NCBI GenBank assembly: GCA_028564705.1 | Contig: JAPXFQ010001393.1 | Span: 496,001-560,000 of the forward strand | Origin: Apricaphanius iberus | Lineage: Eukaryota; Chordata; Actinopteri; Cyprinodontiformes; Aphaniidae | Length of the DNA: 64,000 nucleotides | Direction: 5' to 3' | In this document: in pieces, positions 1 through 10,546 of the stretch | How positions within the stretch are numbered: position 1 is the first letter of the stretch | How the letters are laid out: each line of letters opens with the position of its first letter | Notes under the pieces: model-generated | Seen by the model: only the letters and a program-made list of their open reading frames with translations | Told to the model about the DNA's origin: nothing | Databases searched by the model: none | Made by a program: the position numbers and the translations under genes

Positions 1-330
1 TGCAGAAATGATCAGATAATGCAATATCAGTTATGGCAATGTTAGAGATATTTAAGTCTTTGCTAATAAGAAGGTTCAGCGTGTGTCCTAGGTTGTGCAT
101 TGGCTAATTAATGTGTTGGGTTAGGTTAAAGTTATGAAGGCCGTCATTTAGTGCTTTTGTTCCACTTTCTTGGGGTTTCTCAGTTTGGATGTTGAAGTCC
201 CCCCCTTTTTTTTCCTCGTCTCACTAATGAAGTGATACTTAGTTGGGCAAGTCTCTATTAATACGGTTTGTTCTGTATTTTCATCTAGCCAAGTTTCTGA
301 AAGAAATAGATCATGTGATGATGTAATCAT
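1..330 (-). pseudogene. L2/CR1-like LINE ORF2, endonuclease-domain remnant
   Basis: Read on the minus strand, 330-148 gives an AP-endonuclease-like stretch with the motif FLSETWL and a KKKGG turn, as in the DNase I-like endonuclease of L2/CR1 LINEs. From 147 to 1 the frame continues as a histidine-rich end of the same domain (GHTLNLLISKDLNIS, then ALSDHF at the window edge). One in-frame stop and a missing middle show it is dead. In these elements the domain nicks target DNA to prime reverse transcription. The reverse transcriptase would lie left of the window. Family assignment is from motif recognition; L2 versus another CR1-group clade is not settled. Confidence 0.7.
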
Positions 331-677
331 TGATTAGGAGTGATTTTTCTGATAGTGATCTTATGTTTTTTATAGCTCCATTAACATTTCTTTCTGAGAT
401 TGAATGATTATATTTGCTTGGTGTTATATTTAGATTTCGTTCAGTGAATGAGAGATAATTTTTGCAAGGTATTATTTTTAAGTTCTATACTACTCGGTAA
501 TTTGTAGTTTTATTGTGTGAAAATCTCTTTTTTATAATAACCGGTATTTTACTGTCAAGAGAATGAGAATGACTGAACACCTCCTCCTGGTGAGTAGTGT
601 CCAGTGGGTATCAGATGTCTGATATGGTGAGTTGAATTGGGAGCCACAATGTTTATAACTCCTCTTTGGGCGTGGCA

Positions 678-2050
678 TTAAAAGCAGGATTCCTTTATTT
701 TTTCCTGAGTCTGAAGAGCATCAGAAAACTCCCGGAATGGTGAGCCTGTTATAGAGTTAGAAGTTGACAATGAGTTGGATCTGTTACTGGTCTTTCTATT
801 AGCTGGGGTGTTGATTGAATCTGCTGTCTTAGGGAACATTTTCTTTAGAGTAGAATCTGCATGTTCAGCTGCTAGTAGTGGAGTTGTTGGGGGGTGATGT
901 AAGTCAGCCGGGGGGTGATGTAAGTCAGCTGACTGAGCAGATGTGTTTCTACATACAGGTGCTGCAACTCTTTGTTTCTTTTTAAGGTTATCTGAGGGTG
1001 TTGTTGCACAGTCAGCTGGTATGACTCTGGCGGGCTTATCACTGACGGGTGTGAGGATGTCATGTTCTCTGTGTGTTTTAGCAGGTTGGCATCCACCATG
1101 TGTCTCAGTTCGAGAACAGGGCGGAGAGTTCACAAGAGTTGGCAAATTCCAGAGAAGCTTCTGACCTTTCTTATTGATATGACTCCCATCTTTTGTGAAT
1201 AGATGTTTCATTTAACAGAAAATCTTAAAATTATTTAGAAATCAAATGGACCTTTCAGCAAAGACAGCTTTAACAAACCTGCTAAAAGACCTGATCCTGC
1301 TAAATTTTTCGTCTGAGGGTGTTGGTGGAATTGGTCCAGATTGTGAAGTTCTACCTTGTTGTTGTTAAAGTTCTGCAGTAAATCCAAGAAGTCTTTCTTT
1401 AGAATTTCAGATTTCTTAAGAGAGAGTCAGCATCTCCGGTGTGGACAACAAGTTTTTCTAGGTCTGGGTTGTTCTCAATAATCAATGGAATCCTCTGAGA
1501 AATTTCTTTAACTGACATCTGTGGGTAATTAAATACACTTGTATTGATGCATAGCTGTTCAATACATTTGATCAATCCGTCATAAATAATTATCCCTTTC
1601 TTGCTGTTTTCTGTTCTCTTTTGGTTTCTTGTCGGTGTTGGCTTCTTGTTGCTGCTTTTTGTTGCTGTTCGGATTATCGTGTTTGCTTTTCTTTGGCCTT
1701 GCTGTGGGTCTGCCAGACTCAGGGAGCTGGGAGAGCTCAGCGCTGTGAATCTGTTATTTAAAGGGATAATCGAAGTTGTTGGTTGTTGCAGTTTCTTTTG
1801 ACGCTCCTTATTTTTCTTCTTGGGTGTTTCTCGTCTGAGCGCTGGCCACTCTTCTGATGAATGGAGGGGTACTCTGTGTTGTTGGCATCAACCTGCCAGG
1901 TTCTTGAAAATCGCATGCCATACTGAGAGTAGTATTGTTTCTGGCGTTTTCTTGAAGGCGTTGGATCTTTAATTCCATGTACTTCATTCTTTCCAGTATG
2001 TTTTGGAGAGGGTAATCAGCGTAGAGAGCCAGTTGTACACCTCGGTTCTT
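678..2050 (-). pseudogene. L2/CR1-like LINE ORF1 with degenerate SGNH-esterase domain
   Basis: On the minus strand several frames together resemble the ORF1 of fish L2/CR1-type LINEs. Near 2,040-1,900 there is a heptad-like segment (ILERMKYMELKIQRLQ), then a Ser/Pro/Gln-rich linker. Next comes an SGNH-hydrolase fold: a worn block I near 1,580, the stretch ISQRIPLIIENNP near 1,500, LVVHTGDAD near 1,440 where the family normally has GTND, and DGSHINKKGQ near 1,175 (block V with its histidine). The 177-residue open frame 1,211-678 is the C-terminal part. Such ORF1 proteins are thought to bind RNA or membranes in LINE particles. Catalytic blocks I and III are eroded and the frame is broken. It lies upstream of the endonuclease remnant on the same strand, as expected for one element. 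Confidence 0.65.
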
Positions 2051-2249
2051 ATGGAGTAGTCCACAGTGGAAAAATAAGAAAAAAGAGGGGAAAATCTGTC
2101 CCAGGCAGGTCGGCCAGTATCCTTATGCTGAAGACATAGAATAATAATAAAGAGGAAAATAAGTAAAGTATGGGCGAGCCGAGGGGGGAAGAGAGCAGAA
2201 GTAGGAGGAGAGGAAAAACACGTTCTGCTCCTAATGTAAACTCAATATT

Positions 2250-2740
2250 TGATACAGAAACCTTTGTTTGCAATTACAGAGAGTTTAGATGTTTTCTTTA
2301 GTTCCTCACCAGGTTTGTACACACTGCAGCAGGGATTTTGGCCCAGTCCTCCATACAAATATTCTTCAGAGCGTTCAGGCTGTAGCTGGGCAACATGGCC
2401 GTTCAGCTCTCTCCAAAATATTTTCTATTGGATTCAGGTCTGGAGACTGGCTAGGCGACTCCTGGACCTTGAGATGATTCCTACAGAGCACTCTTTAGTT
2501 GCTGGGGTTGGCCTAGAGCTGTTTGTTTGTTCTTGGGGTTGTACTCATTCTTCTTCTTTCTCCAAACATTGCTAGAGGAGTTTAGACCAAATAGCTCCAC
2601 TTTTGTCTCATCATACCACATGACCGTGTCCTATTTCTCCTCTGCATCATCCAGATGGTCAATGGCAAACTTCAGATGGGTCTTGACATAAACTGCCCTG
2701 AGCAGCAAGACATTGTGTGTGCTTCCTTTTTTTTGACCAA
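2250..2740 (-). pseudogene. Tc1/mariner transposase relic, C-terminal half
   Basis: Minus-strand translation in several frames shows the Tc1 DDE core: KFAIDHLDDAEE and YDETKVELFGLN (first Asp, normally WTDE), a gap where the second Asp should be, then SPSQSPDLNPIEN (catalytic Glu) and WAKIPAAVCTNLV. A terminal IANKGFCIKY then meets a stop near 2,252. Frameshifts and an internal deletion make it inactive. It follows the LINE at 1-2,050 and precedes the probable gypsy LTR. The N-terminal paired-like DNA-binding domain is not visible. Confidence 0.8.
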
Positions 2741-2850
2741 ATTAGCCTATCTACCCTTCTGTCTAAGCAAAGAAACGAAACAAAAATCCTTGGCTAAACT
2801 TCCCTACAAAATTGATTGTTCTAAAACATTACAAGGGTGGCGACCACCTC

Positions 2851-3220
2851 TGTAAAAAACATCTAGAGTTTTTAACAGAGTTTCCACTACGCGATAAGGT
2901 GTACAGGGATCTCCCAGTTAGCCTAGTCCACAGTCTCCCTCCACCAAACCTCCAGACAATGGCAGCTCCAGAACACAGGTGAGTGAATTAATCAAGTTTC
3001 AGGTTTAAACGCTCTAACGCTGATGCAGAGGAGCTGTTTGCGTTCACACCAGAGTCATCGAGCATCTAACAACGACAACACTGAGAACCTCCCCCCTGGA
3101 ACACAGAAACACCTCCTGCAAAGTTCCGCCAACAGTATTAACTAACTGGAGCACAGTTAAACGTAATATCTCAGCACTATACTATACTAATACTATCACT
3201 ACACTACAGACCCCACTACA
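2851..3220 (-). mobile_element. candidate 3' LTR and polypurine tract of the gypsy element
   Basis: Downstream of the minus-strand integrase fragment there is a G10 run on the minus strand (C10 at 3,224-3,233) followed by TTC and then TGTAGTGGGG. This has the form of a polypurine tract next to an LTR start. The block would end near 2,851 in ...TTTTTTACA, giving the usual TG...CA ends. No second LTR is available in the window to confirm it, so the boundary is an inference from order and end signatures. Confidence 0.35.
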
Positions 3221-3379
3221 GAACCCCCCCCCCTTCAAAGTACATAAAGCTACCTTTATACAGTCAAGTTTACCTGGCAAAAAAACAAACAAAACATTAA
3301 CAACACTAGAGTAAATTTAAATCAACTGTCTCAACCTCAGACCTTCATGCTTGACTGAATATAATTTGGCCTTACTGAA

Positions 3380-3900
3380 GAGTAATCATTGAGTCCAGTC
3401 ACTTTAATTCTGTGTGGAACTCCAATGGGGCTCCAAAAAGAGCAATGACGTTATTAATCAACGTTTTGGCAGTTGTTTTTGCTCCTTGACCTGGGACTGG
3501 AATCGCCTCAACCCAACTAGTAAACTGGTCCATGATGACAAGATTATATTTGTTTCCGGAGTTCGTGGTAGGAAAAGGCCCCCAGTATATTGAGGTGTGG
3601 GCAATCCATTGGCTCCTGCTTGATAATTTTGTAGCTTAGCTCTCTTTGTGGGGCTGCTTCACTTAAGACCTTTGCATTGAGGGCATAGCAGGATGTATTT
3701 GTGAAGGTAACTTCCCATGCCGTACCAGTGGTATTTCTGTCTGAGACATTGGAGGATCTTTGCTTCACCTAGATGCCCTGATTACAGTGCGTCATGACGA
3801 GCCTAAATGACTTCCATTTGTAAAGAAGCAGGAACCAGCAGCAACAGGGATGGTTTCAAACTATCCACGTTGTGCCAGCGATAATACAGAACCCCTTGAC
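3380..3900 (-). pseudogene. Ty3/gypsy integrase fragment
   Basis: Minus-strand reading gives a retroviral-type integrase core: GPFPTTNSGNKYNLVIMDQF, where the first catalytic Asp lies in VIMDQFT. It continues through WVEAIPVPGQGAKTTAK and NNVIALFGAPLEFHTELK, where the second Asp (normally HSDQG) has been lost. Upstream (3,900-3,545) there is a worn zinc-binding region. This is the C-terminal part of a gypsy pol gene. Its N-terminal pol domains are found at 10,160-13,176 on the same strand, separated by later insertions. Stops and a missing catalytic residue mark it as dead. Confidence 0.8.
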
Positions 3901-3906
3901 CTAGTT

Positions 3907-4484
3907 TGAAGTATATTAAACGTTTATTAATGTTTGATTAAGGTGTTTTAGTTACCATACTTTGTAATTATACTTCTAAGATTGTTTTAGAGGTAAGTTA
4001 CAGAGTCAGCTCTTGTTTGGGTCACAGAAAAACAGGACATTGAGCAGGAAAGCACAGGCAGAAAGCATCACCATACAATTGACAATGCAAGGATGTAAGA
4101 AACAATGGTTAGCAAAAACTCTAGTTAGAGCTGATTTGTAAAGTGATGATTTAGTAGAATAACAGGAAGGTAATTAATTATGCACGCATGGTTGTAAGGA
4201 GGCTGGTCTTGGCAAAGGTTTGAATGAACCAATCATGTTTTGTGTGCCATTTCTGTTATATACTTTGACATTCCTTGGTAGGGTGACCCAGAGTGTGGGT
4301 AATTTATACCACTCTGTAAGCTAAATATTTGATCAGTTTTAGGGAACTCTGTGAACCAGTATTTCATTTTTCAATTAAAATCAAAAGAAAATTAAATGAC
4401 TCTCATCTCCTCTCTTCATAAAAATGAGCCCGCATGGAATTTATAGAGTTAAGGTTTAAAATGAATAAAGATTAAACTCCTTCA
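3907..4484 (+). mobile_element. ERV long terminal repeat, 5' position (LTR family A, copy 1)
   Basis: The block starts TGAAGTATAT and ends CTCCTTCA (TG...CA). It is homologous, in inverse orientation, to 11,819-12,549: shared landmarks include attaatgtttga, gggtcacag, the gccaatcat/accaatcat CCAAT-like site, gtagggtgaccc and the final actcctt. A primer binding site follows two bases later, so this is a 5' LTR in plus orientation. It interrupts the gypsy pol between the RNase H/spacer and integrase parts. No matching 3' LTR was found downstream, so the provirus is incomplete or heavily rearranged. Confidence 0.75.
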
Positions 4485-4486
4485 AA

Positions 4487-4505
4487 TGGTGACCCCGGAC
4501 GTGAT
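4487..4505 (+). promoter_or_regulatory. retroviral primer binding site, tRNA-Trp type
   Basis: TGGTGACCCCGGACGTGAT lies two bases after the LTR end. It is complementary to the 3' end of tRNA-Trp (TCACGTC-GGGGTCACCA) apart from one extra G. This supports the LTR call and orientation and suggests that tRNA-Trp primed minus-strand DNA synthesis. Confidence 0.7.
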
Positions 4506-5022
4506 CAGAGTTTGGAGACGGGATTTAATTTTTGCGGATATACAGATAAGTAGATTTAAAAAAATAAAATGAAAAGTTCTACTAATTGACTACTTTAAAA
4601 TAAGTGTTCGCATGAAATAATTATGTTTTCTATTTTGGGGCAGGTTAAATATTTAGTTTTGTGGAAGTCTGAGACTTAATGTTAAGTAAACTTCAGAATT
4701 TTATGGTATCAGTGTGTTACTAATGAAACTGCCTTTGCCTCTGGGTTCGACACTAGGTTTAAAGTGTTCCTGTAGGTGAGGTCTACAAAAACTTCTTTTG
4801 GTTGTGATCATAGGTCAGTAACAGCTTGTGGGAAGCTGCGGGATTCTAGGACTCTTAAATGTCATGCAGCTTTCATGATGATTTAGAAATAAAAGACGTC
4901 ATGGAATAAAGTGAAATTAATCCTAGGTTAGTGAATGGGAGTCTGATTAAGAATTTATTGTTGATGTATTTCTCTTTTCTTTTCTTTTCGGCATCTGATA
5001 TGCGCTCCGGGGAAGGACCACC

Positions 5023-5130
5023 ATGAGCTTCTGGAAATTGGAGGTTTTTCGCCTTAGGGACCCGGTGCAGGTGTGTGGTTCTCCCCCGGAATGGAGACAG
5101 CAGGTGAATCTTTTCAAGGACTTGAAACCG
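5023..5130 (+). CDS. possible ERV leader/gag start ending at a splice donor
   Basis: An ATG in strong context (ACCACCATGA) opens 36 codons beginning MSFWKLEVF, running without a stop to a consensus donor, CCG|GTAAGT. It lies about 540 bases after the primer site, where a gag start is expected. Reading through the donor meets stops within about 12 codons, so either gag is truncated here or this segment is a leader exon spliced onward. I do not recognise the peptide as a known matrix protein. It could also be an unrelated host exon. Nothing downstream to 7,690 reads clearly as gag or pol. Confidence 0.35.
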
Positions 5131-7693
5131 GTAAGTGAAGTTTTAAATAATGTTATTTGATAAATTGCTGAGCCATGATCTGTTAGCTAGTCTACCTGAT
5201 GCTGAGAGGGAATTTTCGCCACCTGAATTTACAGAGAAAGGTTCTAGAACAGTTATGATAATAGAATAGAATAGAACAATGGAATAATATGCCACTTAAT
5301 TAGTGAAGACGATTGATTTAGAATTTTATTTTTTATTTTTCTTTCTCTCAACTTGTATGTATATTTGCTTTGAACTGGATCCTGACTGGAATTGCAAAAC
5401 TGCAGTCTATTGATGATAAATTGGGGAAATGTTGATTGAGAAACTGAGGTAAAGCAAAAAATATCCGGTGGTCATTTATTTGACATTTCTAGAAGCTTCA
5501 ATTAAATTTGTTTTTTATAATTTGAGAAACAAAAGGAGGCCTGAGACGATAACTGGGATGGCCTGTAAAATGCTGATTCCTGTTTTGTTCGAATTCTTTG
5601 ATTTTTTTGTTTAGAGAAATCTTATGTTTTGAAGCTTGATGCTGAAAGAATTTTGTATTTTTCATTTTATTGTTAAGGGAAATTGGAGTATTACACATGT
5701 TATAAACATTTAAGAAAAAAGGTAAACTGTCATGTAGGGTAAGTAACTGAAGCTTTACTTACACAAATCAGTTTGACTATGTTTGACTCATTTTACTGAA
5801 TCTGACAGATGTTTTTGAAGTGTGAACTGTTTTCATTATTTACAGTCTAGGCCAGTTTGTACATTTGGGTTTGTTTAAATAGGAAACATGAAATAAAAGT
5901 CACTTCACATGTAGATTAGACTTTTAGAACAAACAAGTACATTATGTTTGGCAATTTATAACAATAAGCTACCACCTGGTTACCTTGACATCAATTTGAT
6001 CAGAGAATGAGACATGCCTGTCTCGCACTATGGTCTTAAAGTCCCACAGAAATCTGTATGGGAAGCTGTTTTGTCATTGACTTATATCTTGGATTTTTTC
6101 TTCATAAATATGGACAGAATTTGAAGTATAGCAAACTGAAGACTATTTTTGTAGGACTATGTTATGTTTATCAGACAATACTGTTCTCTGAATTTGTTTT
6201 AAACGTTTGATGTTTTTTAACATTGATATTTTCTCTGTTCGAGCCAGCTTGATAGCGATCCAGTGTACTGATGTGACAAATAATGATATATTACTTTGGA
6301 TAAAGTTTGAAAAGAGGGGGATTTGGAGACTGGATCTTTGCTGGTCATTGCTGAGGTGGGAGGAGCATCACAGGTAACCTTGAAGACAGTATAGAGCCTA
6401 CTGATCTTACTGATTAATTTTCAGGTATTTTACTCACCTCAAGATTTCGGAGATCTTTGAGCCTGAAATGTATTGCCCAGGCAGGAAGTTAAATGGGTGA
6501 GGAAAACATTTGCAGTTACACCCACGGTAAGGATAAGATTGACAGGGAGACTGAAGTAACTTAGGGTTAACCTGGGTATTTCAGCAATTATTATTACATT
6601 TAAGTTCAGACCAGAGATCTATTTGTTTGAAAATGTTTTGTAAAAATATGATCATAATGTTGTGCCAATCTGGGACATGGGAAATATATCACAATGATTT
6701 TTTTATACATATCTATAAGCCATGTAGTTTTGTGTTCTTTGTTCTGACTCACTCCTAAGCCAAAGGATAATGTGTACTCCATTTTGAGACTGTGGACGTA
6801 AGGGGAACTTGCCCTATGGACGATCATCTTTACGCAGTAGAAAATCAAGCACCGGAGGAGGAGGAAGCACACTGCCGCTTCTCCAAATCACCATATCTGG
6901 ATGTCTTTACGTTCCACCAGAGCACAAGCTATGGAGTGATGGACAGAAAAGTGGTTCTGTCTGTTTTCCCATGGACTGGGCTTGGTAAGATTATGTGGTA
7001 TTGGAAACTCTAAATTATAGGTTTAGTAGTTTGTTAATTAATTAATGGGAAATTTAAAGAGTCTGATAGCTGACATGTAAAAACTTAGGTTAGCTGCTTT
7101 GCAAGGTAGATTAGTTTTATGCACATCGTGAAACATGTGATTTCTGAATATATAGCAAATGTTATAGGCCTTCCAGGCTGCTCAGGGGGCTGAGAAAACA
7201 AAAAAACTAATTCTGTTGAGAATCCTGGCATCAAATAGCATGATCATTTTTGTGTTACTAAAATTTTGTGTTTTGCTCTGTGTTATAAACAGGAGGTTGC
7301 CTAACTTGGGATTTCTTTTTATATTTTCTGGTGCCAAATTTTGCAATTTCACGAAGGGGGGAGATCAGATTTCATACTAGAATTAAAATGATGGTTAGAG
7401 AAAGTATTAATAATTTTATCACTAATCGTGTTGAAGGTAAATAATGGGTAATGGATAAATATGAGATTTTTGTTTTGTTTGTTTGCAATTATTATAACTT
7501 TTATTTTTGCTGATTTAACAGTATGGTGTGTTTTACTGAAGTAAATTAGAACCTTCTGGTTTACTTAGAGGATAATACAAACACAGAATTCTTTTTGGTT
7601 TTTGCTGATCTTATTGTCTGGTTTCCAGATGTTTTAGGACTTGGATAATCTTTAACCCTAACTTACATAACTAAATGAGAAGTCATACATATA
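5131..7693. other. no recognisable gene; AT-rich, probable decayed retroviral interior
   Basis: No domain could be read here. An open frame at 6,792-7,013 (plus) contains PEEEEAHCRFSKSPYLDVF and runs into a donor-like GCTTG|GTAAGA at about 6,983-6,993, so it could be an old exon, but no family was recognised. The rest is AT-rich DNA with short ORFs only. Confidence 0.3.
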
Positions 7694-9380
7694 CTGGGGT
7701 GCCGTAAAGGGGGGGTGAGCAGTGACTATTCTCGGGGCCCATGAGTGAGAGAGGGGCCCAGGGTAGCCTCTTATAAAATTGGTAGTGAGTACCGCTGCAT
7801 TAAAGTGTGCATTATTCAGTTAATGTGATGTTTTCGGACTTAAATTAGTGCTAACTCATTCGCGGAGTAGCTCTGTAGATCTTCACGTCATGGTGATGTG
7901 ATACAGTAGCTTTGCTCAAATTTCTCCATGTTAGCTCAAGAACTCCCCTTTTTTTCTCTGTTAACTTATAAATGCAGTCAAACATAAGATGGTATATTGA
8001 CTATCAACTGATAGTCAACTGACCTCGCCTCTGTCAAAATAAGGTCTTGATCATTCTGAACAGTCAAATACACTTAAACATTAGACTGTCCAAGGCAGTC
8101 ATTTTGGCCCTTTTGAAATATGCATATTAAATATCTTTGTCAAATTAAGTAATGAAGCCTTGTTGGTCCCTGACTTTTCCTAAAACTATGTGAATTTTAA
8201 TAAACTTTTTTAAATATTTATCATGTGAATAATAATATAATCATTTCTACAAAGGATTTTGTGCTGTCTTACTATAGTTTGCAAACATTCTGGATAAGAT
8301 AGTTTGAAAGTATTCTGTAAAGGGTGGTTAGCAGAGATGGATCATACTGTATTTGACAACATAGGGGATCATGTAGTAACACAATTCCAAATCTTCTTCA
8401 AGAGATGCACCGAAACCTCCCAAACAGCTCAAAGTAGTTTGTACAGTAGCTGGCAGAGGATTTCTATCAGAGTTTCAGCCTGCAACCAGGAGTTGAGTAT
8501 AGATTTACTTTTTATTACAGGTAAAAAAAATGTCTCTTCTCTGGTTTTAGTATCTTTAGTTATAATCATTCCCAAAGATTTTACCTCATTTTGACTGGAA
8601 TCCCATATAAGTCAGTTTGTTGTATTGACATAAGCTCACATTTTTTAAATTGTAAATAGAACTCCAATGCTTTAAAAAACATTCCAATTTTTTTGATTAC
8701 CAAAGGGATCTGGACTGTTTTTTAGAGATATAGCTAATAACTCAGCAGCTTAAATAAATAATTAGGGAGAAAAGGAACAGCCCTGCCTGATTCCACGATT
8801 AATAGTGAATCCTTTAGGTATTCCTTGGGGGAGATAAACCGAGCTATTAATATCCTATATCCTCATACATTATATGTATCGCTTTGATAACTCTGTACAG
8901 AATCCAAAATAGTCTGAAGTTTTTATAATACATGTATGTTCAACAGAATCAAATGCTAAGTTAAGATCCAATAATTAAAATGAAACTCTTATCTTCAATC
9001 AAACAATTATAATTTACTAAATCAAGGACTAATCTGATTTTATTATGTATAGACATTTTTTTTAATAAATCATGATTGTGTTTTAGCATCTGTCCAATAC
9101 CACTTTTTCAAACAATTTGCAAAAATAAGAGTAAATAATTTGTTATCCACTTACATTGCTAGTGCAAGCACAAAACAATCAATTTAAGGTGGACTAGCAG
9201 TACAGAAGCAGTTATATATGATTCAAATAAATTATGATTGACTTTAATATGAGAATGATAGAAAAAATACCATAAAGTGCATGATTTTATGTAAATTAAT
9301 ATGAAAAAAAATCTCAGCTGTGTTGGGGGCCCTGCCAAGATTCTTGTCATGGGGCCCAAAATTCTGTCATGGCGCCCCTG
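7694..9380. mobile_element. hAT-type element with exact 8-bp target duplications
   Basis: Ends are imperfect inverted repeats: left CTGGGGTGCCGTAAAGG, right (reverse complement) CAGGGGCGCCATGACAG, each with a GGGGCCC block about 45 bases (left) or 25 bases (right) inside. The flanks are identical 8-mers TACATATA at 7,686-7,693 and 9,381-9,388. An 8-bp duplication plus CAGGGGYG ends is typical of the hAT superfamily. No hAT transposase is readable. The interior instead holds a copy of the dispersed repeat also seen at 47,078 and 59,950 (7,806-7,930) and a minus-strand L1/Tx1 fragment (8,270-9,150), so this is a non-autonomous element or one that later took insertions. Confidence 0.75.
8270..9150 (-). 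pseudogene. L1/Tx1-like LINE reverse transcriptase fragment
   Basis: Minus-strand frames give, in order, KKMSIHNKIRLVLDLVNY, DKSFIL followed by AFDSVEH (RT palm motif A region), GFCTEL, SRAVPFLPNYLF (from the GCPLSP-like motif B region), and further down KKCEL and SLGMIITKDTKTRE. This is the order seen in fish L1/Tx1-group reverse transcriptases. The YADD motif C is lost and the frame shifts several times. It lies wholly inside the hAT element at 7,694-9,380. Confidence 0.65.
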
Positions 9381-9409
9381 TACATATATGTTTGTAGATT
9401 TTTTGAAAA

Positions 9410-9950
9410 GAGTTCTTTGAGCTCATTCGCAGACACCCAAACACTTTGGAGATTACTCTTCTTGATTCTTTGTGGAGACTGAAATACCTTTCTGACACAT
9501 CATAAACAACAGCAAAGTGAGCTTTCTCTACTTGCTTCACCGAGTAAGCACAGTGGGCCCGTTGAGGGTTCAGGCCTATCAAATTGGTCGGCTCCAGGCT
9601 GTTTGGATCAAAACCTATCTACAATGTGGATGTTGATGGAAAAACAGGTGCGTCAACAGGTTAAACACTGCACATAATGAATGCTCTTTGCCATGAATTC
9701 TTGCTGACCACTGATGAAGTGGTTGAAGATTTAAAGTGAGTATTTGATGAGCTCACTGGACAAAATAGCAACAGGATTCAACAAATAAGGTACAAAAAAA
9801 CTCAGTTCACATTTATGGGCTGAACAATCCCTTTTGACTGAGACAGACAGCAGGTTAGTCTACACCTGTGTTCTAAAAATTTCAACTGGACGCAAAAGGA
9901 AGAATACAGACAATGAAAATGTATGAATGATTGTGAAAAAAAAATGTGAC
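9410..9950 (+). pseudogene. unidentified decayed coding region
   Basis: The plus strand reads like worn protein-coding sequence across about 180 codons with few stops: LRRHPNTLEITLLDSLWRLKYL, AFSTCFTE, GFRPIKLVGSRLFGSKPIY, then MNALCHEFLLTTDEVVEDLK and RIQQI. Conserved-looking Trp/Leu/Pro-rich segments and the absence of low complexity argue for a former gene or transposon ORF. I do not recognise the family and assign no function. It lies between the hAT element and the rest of the gypsy pol. Confidence 0.35.
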
Positions 9951-9975
9951 AAAACCATTGTGAATAATTATCATC

Positions 9976-10017
9976 ATATATATATATATATATATATATA
10001 TCATATATATATATATT
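9976..10017. repeat. (AT)n microsatellite
   Basis: Two runs of AT dinucleotides separated by a single C-containing unit. Confidence 0.9.
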
Positions 10018-10159
10018 GATTAGGCTAAAGGGTTATTTGATGGATCTGTTAAAAGTAATTGATTACTGTTAATCATTTCTTATTGCCATTGAAATCTATC
10101 CATGTTAACTCTGATTATTAATATTTAAGATGATCTCATATATTTATGAGACCTTAAGT

Positions 10160-10545
10160 ACTATCTGTGGCCAACAGAGCCAGTACTTTCCTCACTGCTG
10201 AGCTTTCACTTGCCACTTGGTCTTTAGTTAGAAGACTCCCTGTCTCCTTCAAGCTATGCAAAAGAGAAGGTACAGAGTCCTTTTTCTGTGCTCCTGAGAG
10301 CTGCTGGCTGCTCAGAGTTTGCATCCAATTTATAATGGGAATTTGTGCCTGACGTTCTGCTTTCCACTGCTCTTGTATGCTGTCCCCTACTTCCTCTGCC
10401 GTGACCTGCCTTATAATTATTGGGAAAATGTCATTGACATCTCCCTCAAATCTGGCCCACTGTTTGTGCAGTCTCCAGCAGTAAGAAAATCATCTGCTTG
10501 GTAGTTCTCTCACAACCTTGCCTGCTTGATAAGAGTCACATTTTT
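10160..10545 (-). pseudogene. Ty3/gypsy pol spacer between RNase H and integrase
   Basis: Continuing the RNase H frame on the minus strand, a long open stretch contains LLETAQTVGQI, DIFPIIIRQVTAEEVGDSIQ, PIINWMQTLSSQQLSG and SLKETGSLLTKDQVASES. It has the position and character of the tether region of this gypsy lineage, shortly before the zinc-binding integrase N-terminus. It ends near 10,160, where the later insertions begin. The integrase core resumes at 3,900. Confidence 0.55.
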
Positions 10546-10546
10546 T

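Noticed and set aside
2049..2575. Hydrophobic ORFs on both strands at the LINE/Tc1 boundary
   Set aside because: The plus-strand frames are antisense of the Tc1 transposase relic; the minus one is its 3' flank.
5023..5130. Confident host-gene first exon
   Set aside because: Good start context and donor, but its position after an LTR and primer site makes a retroviral leader more likely, and no further exon was found.
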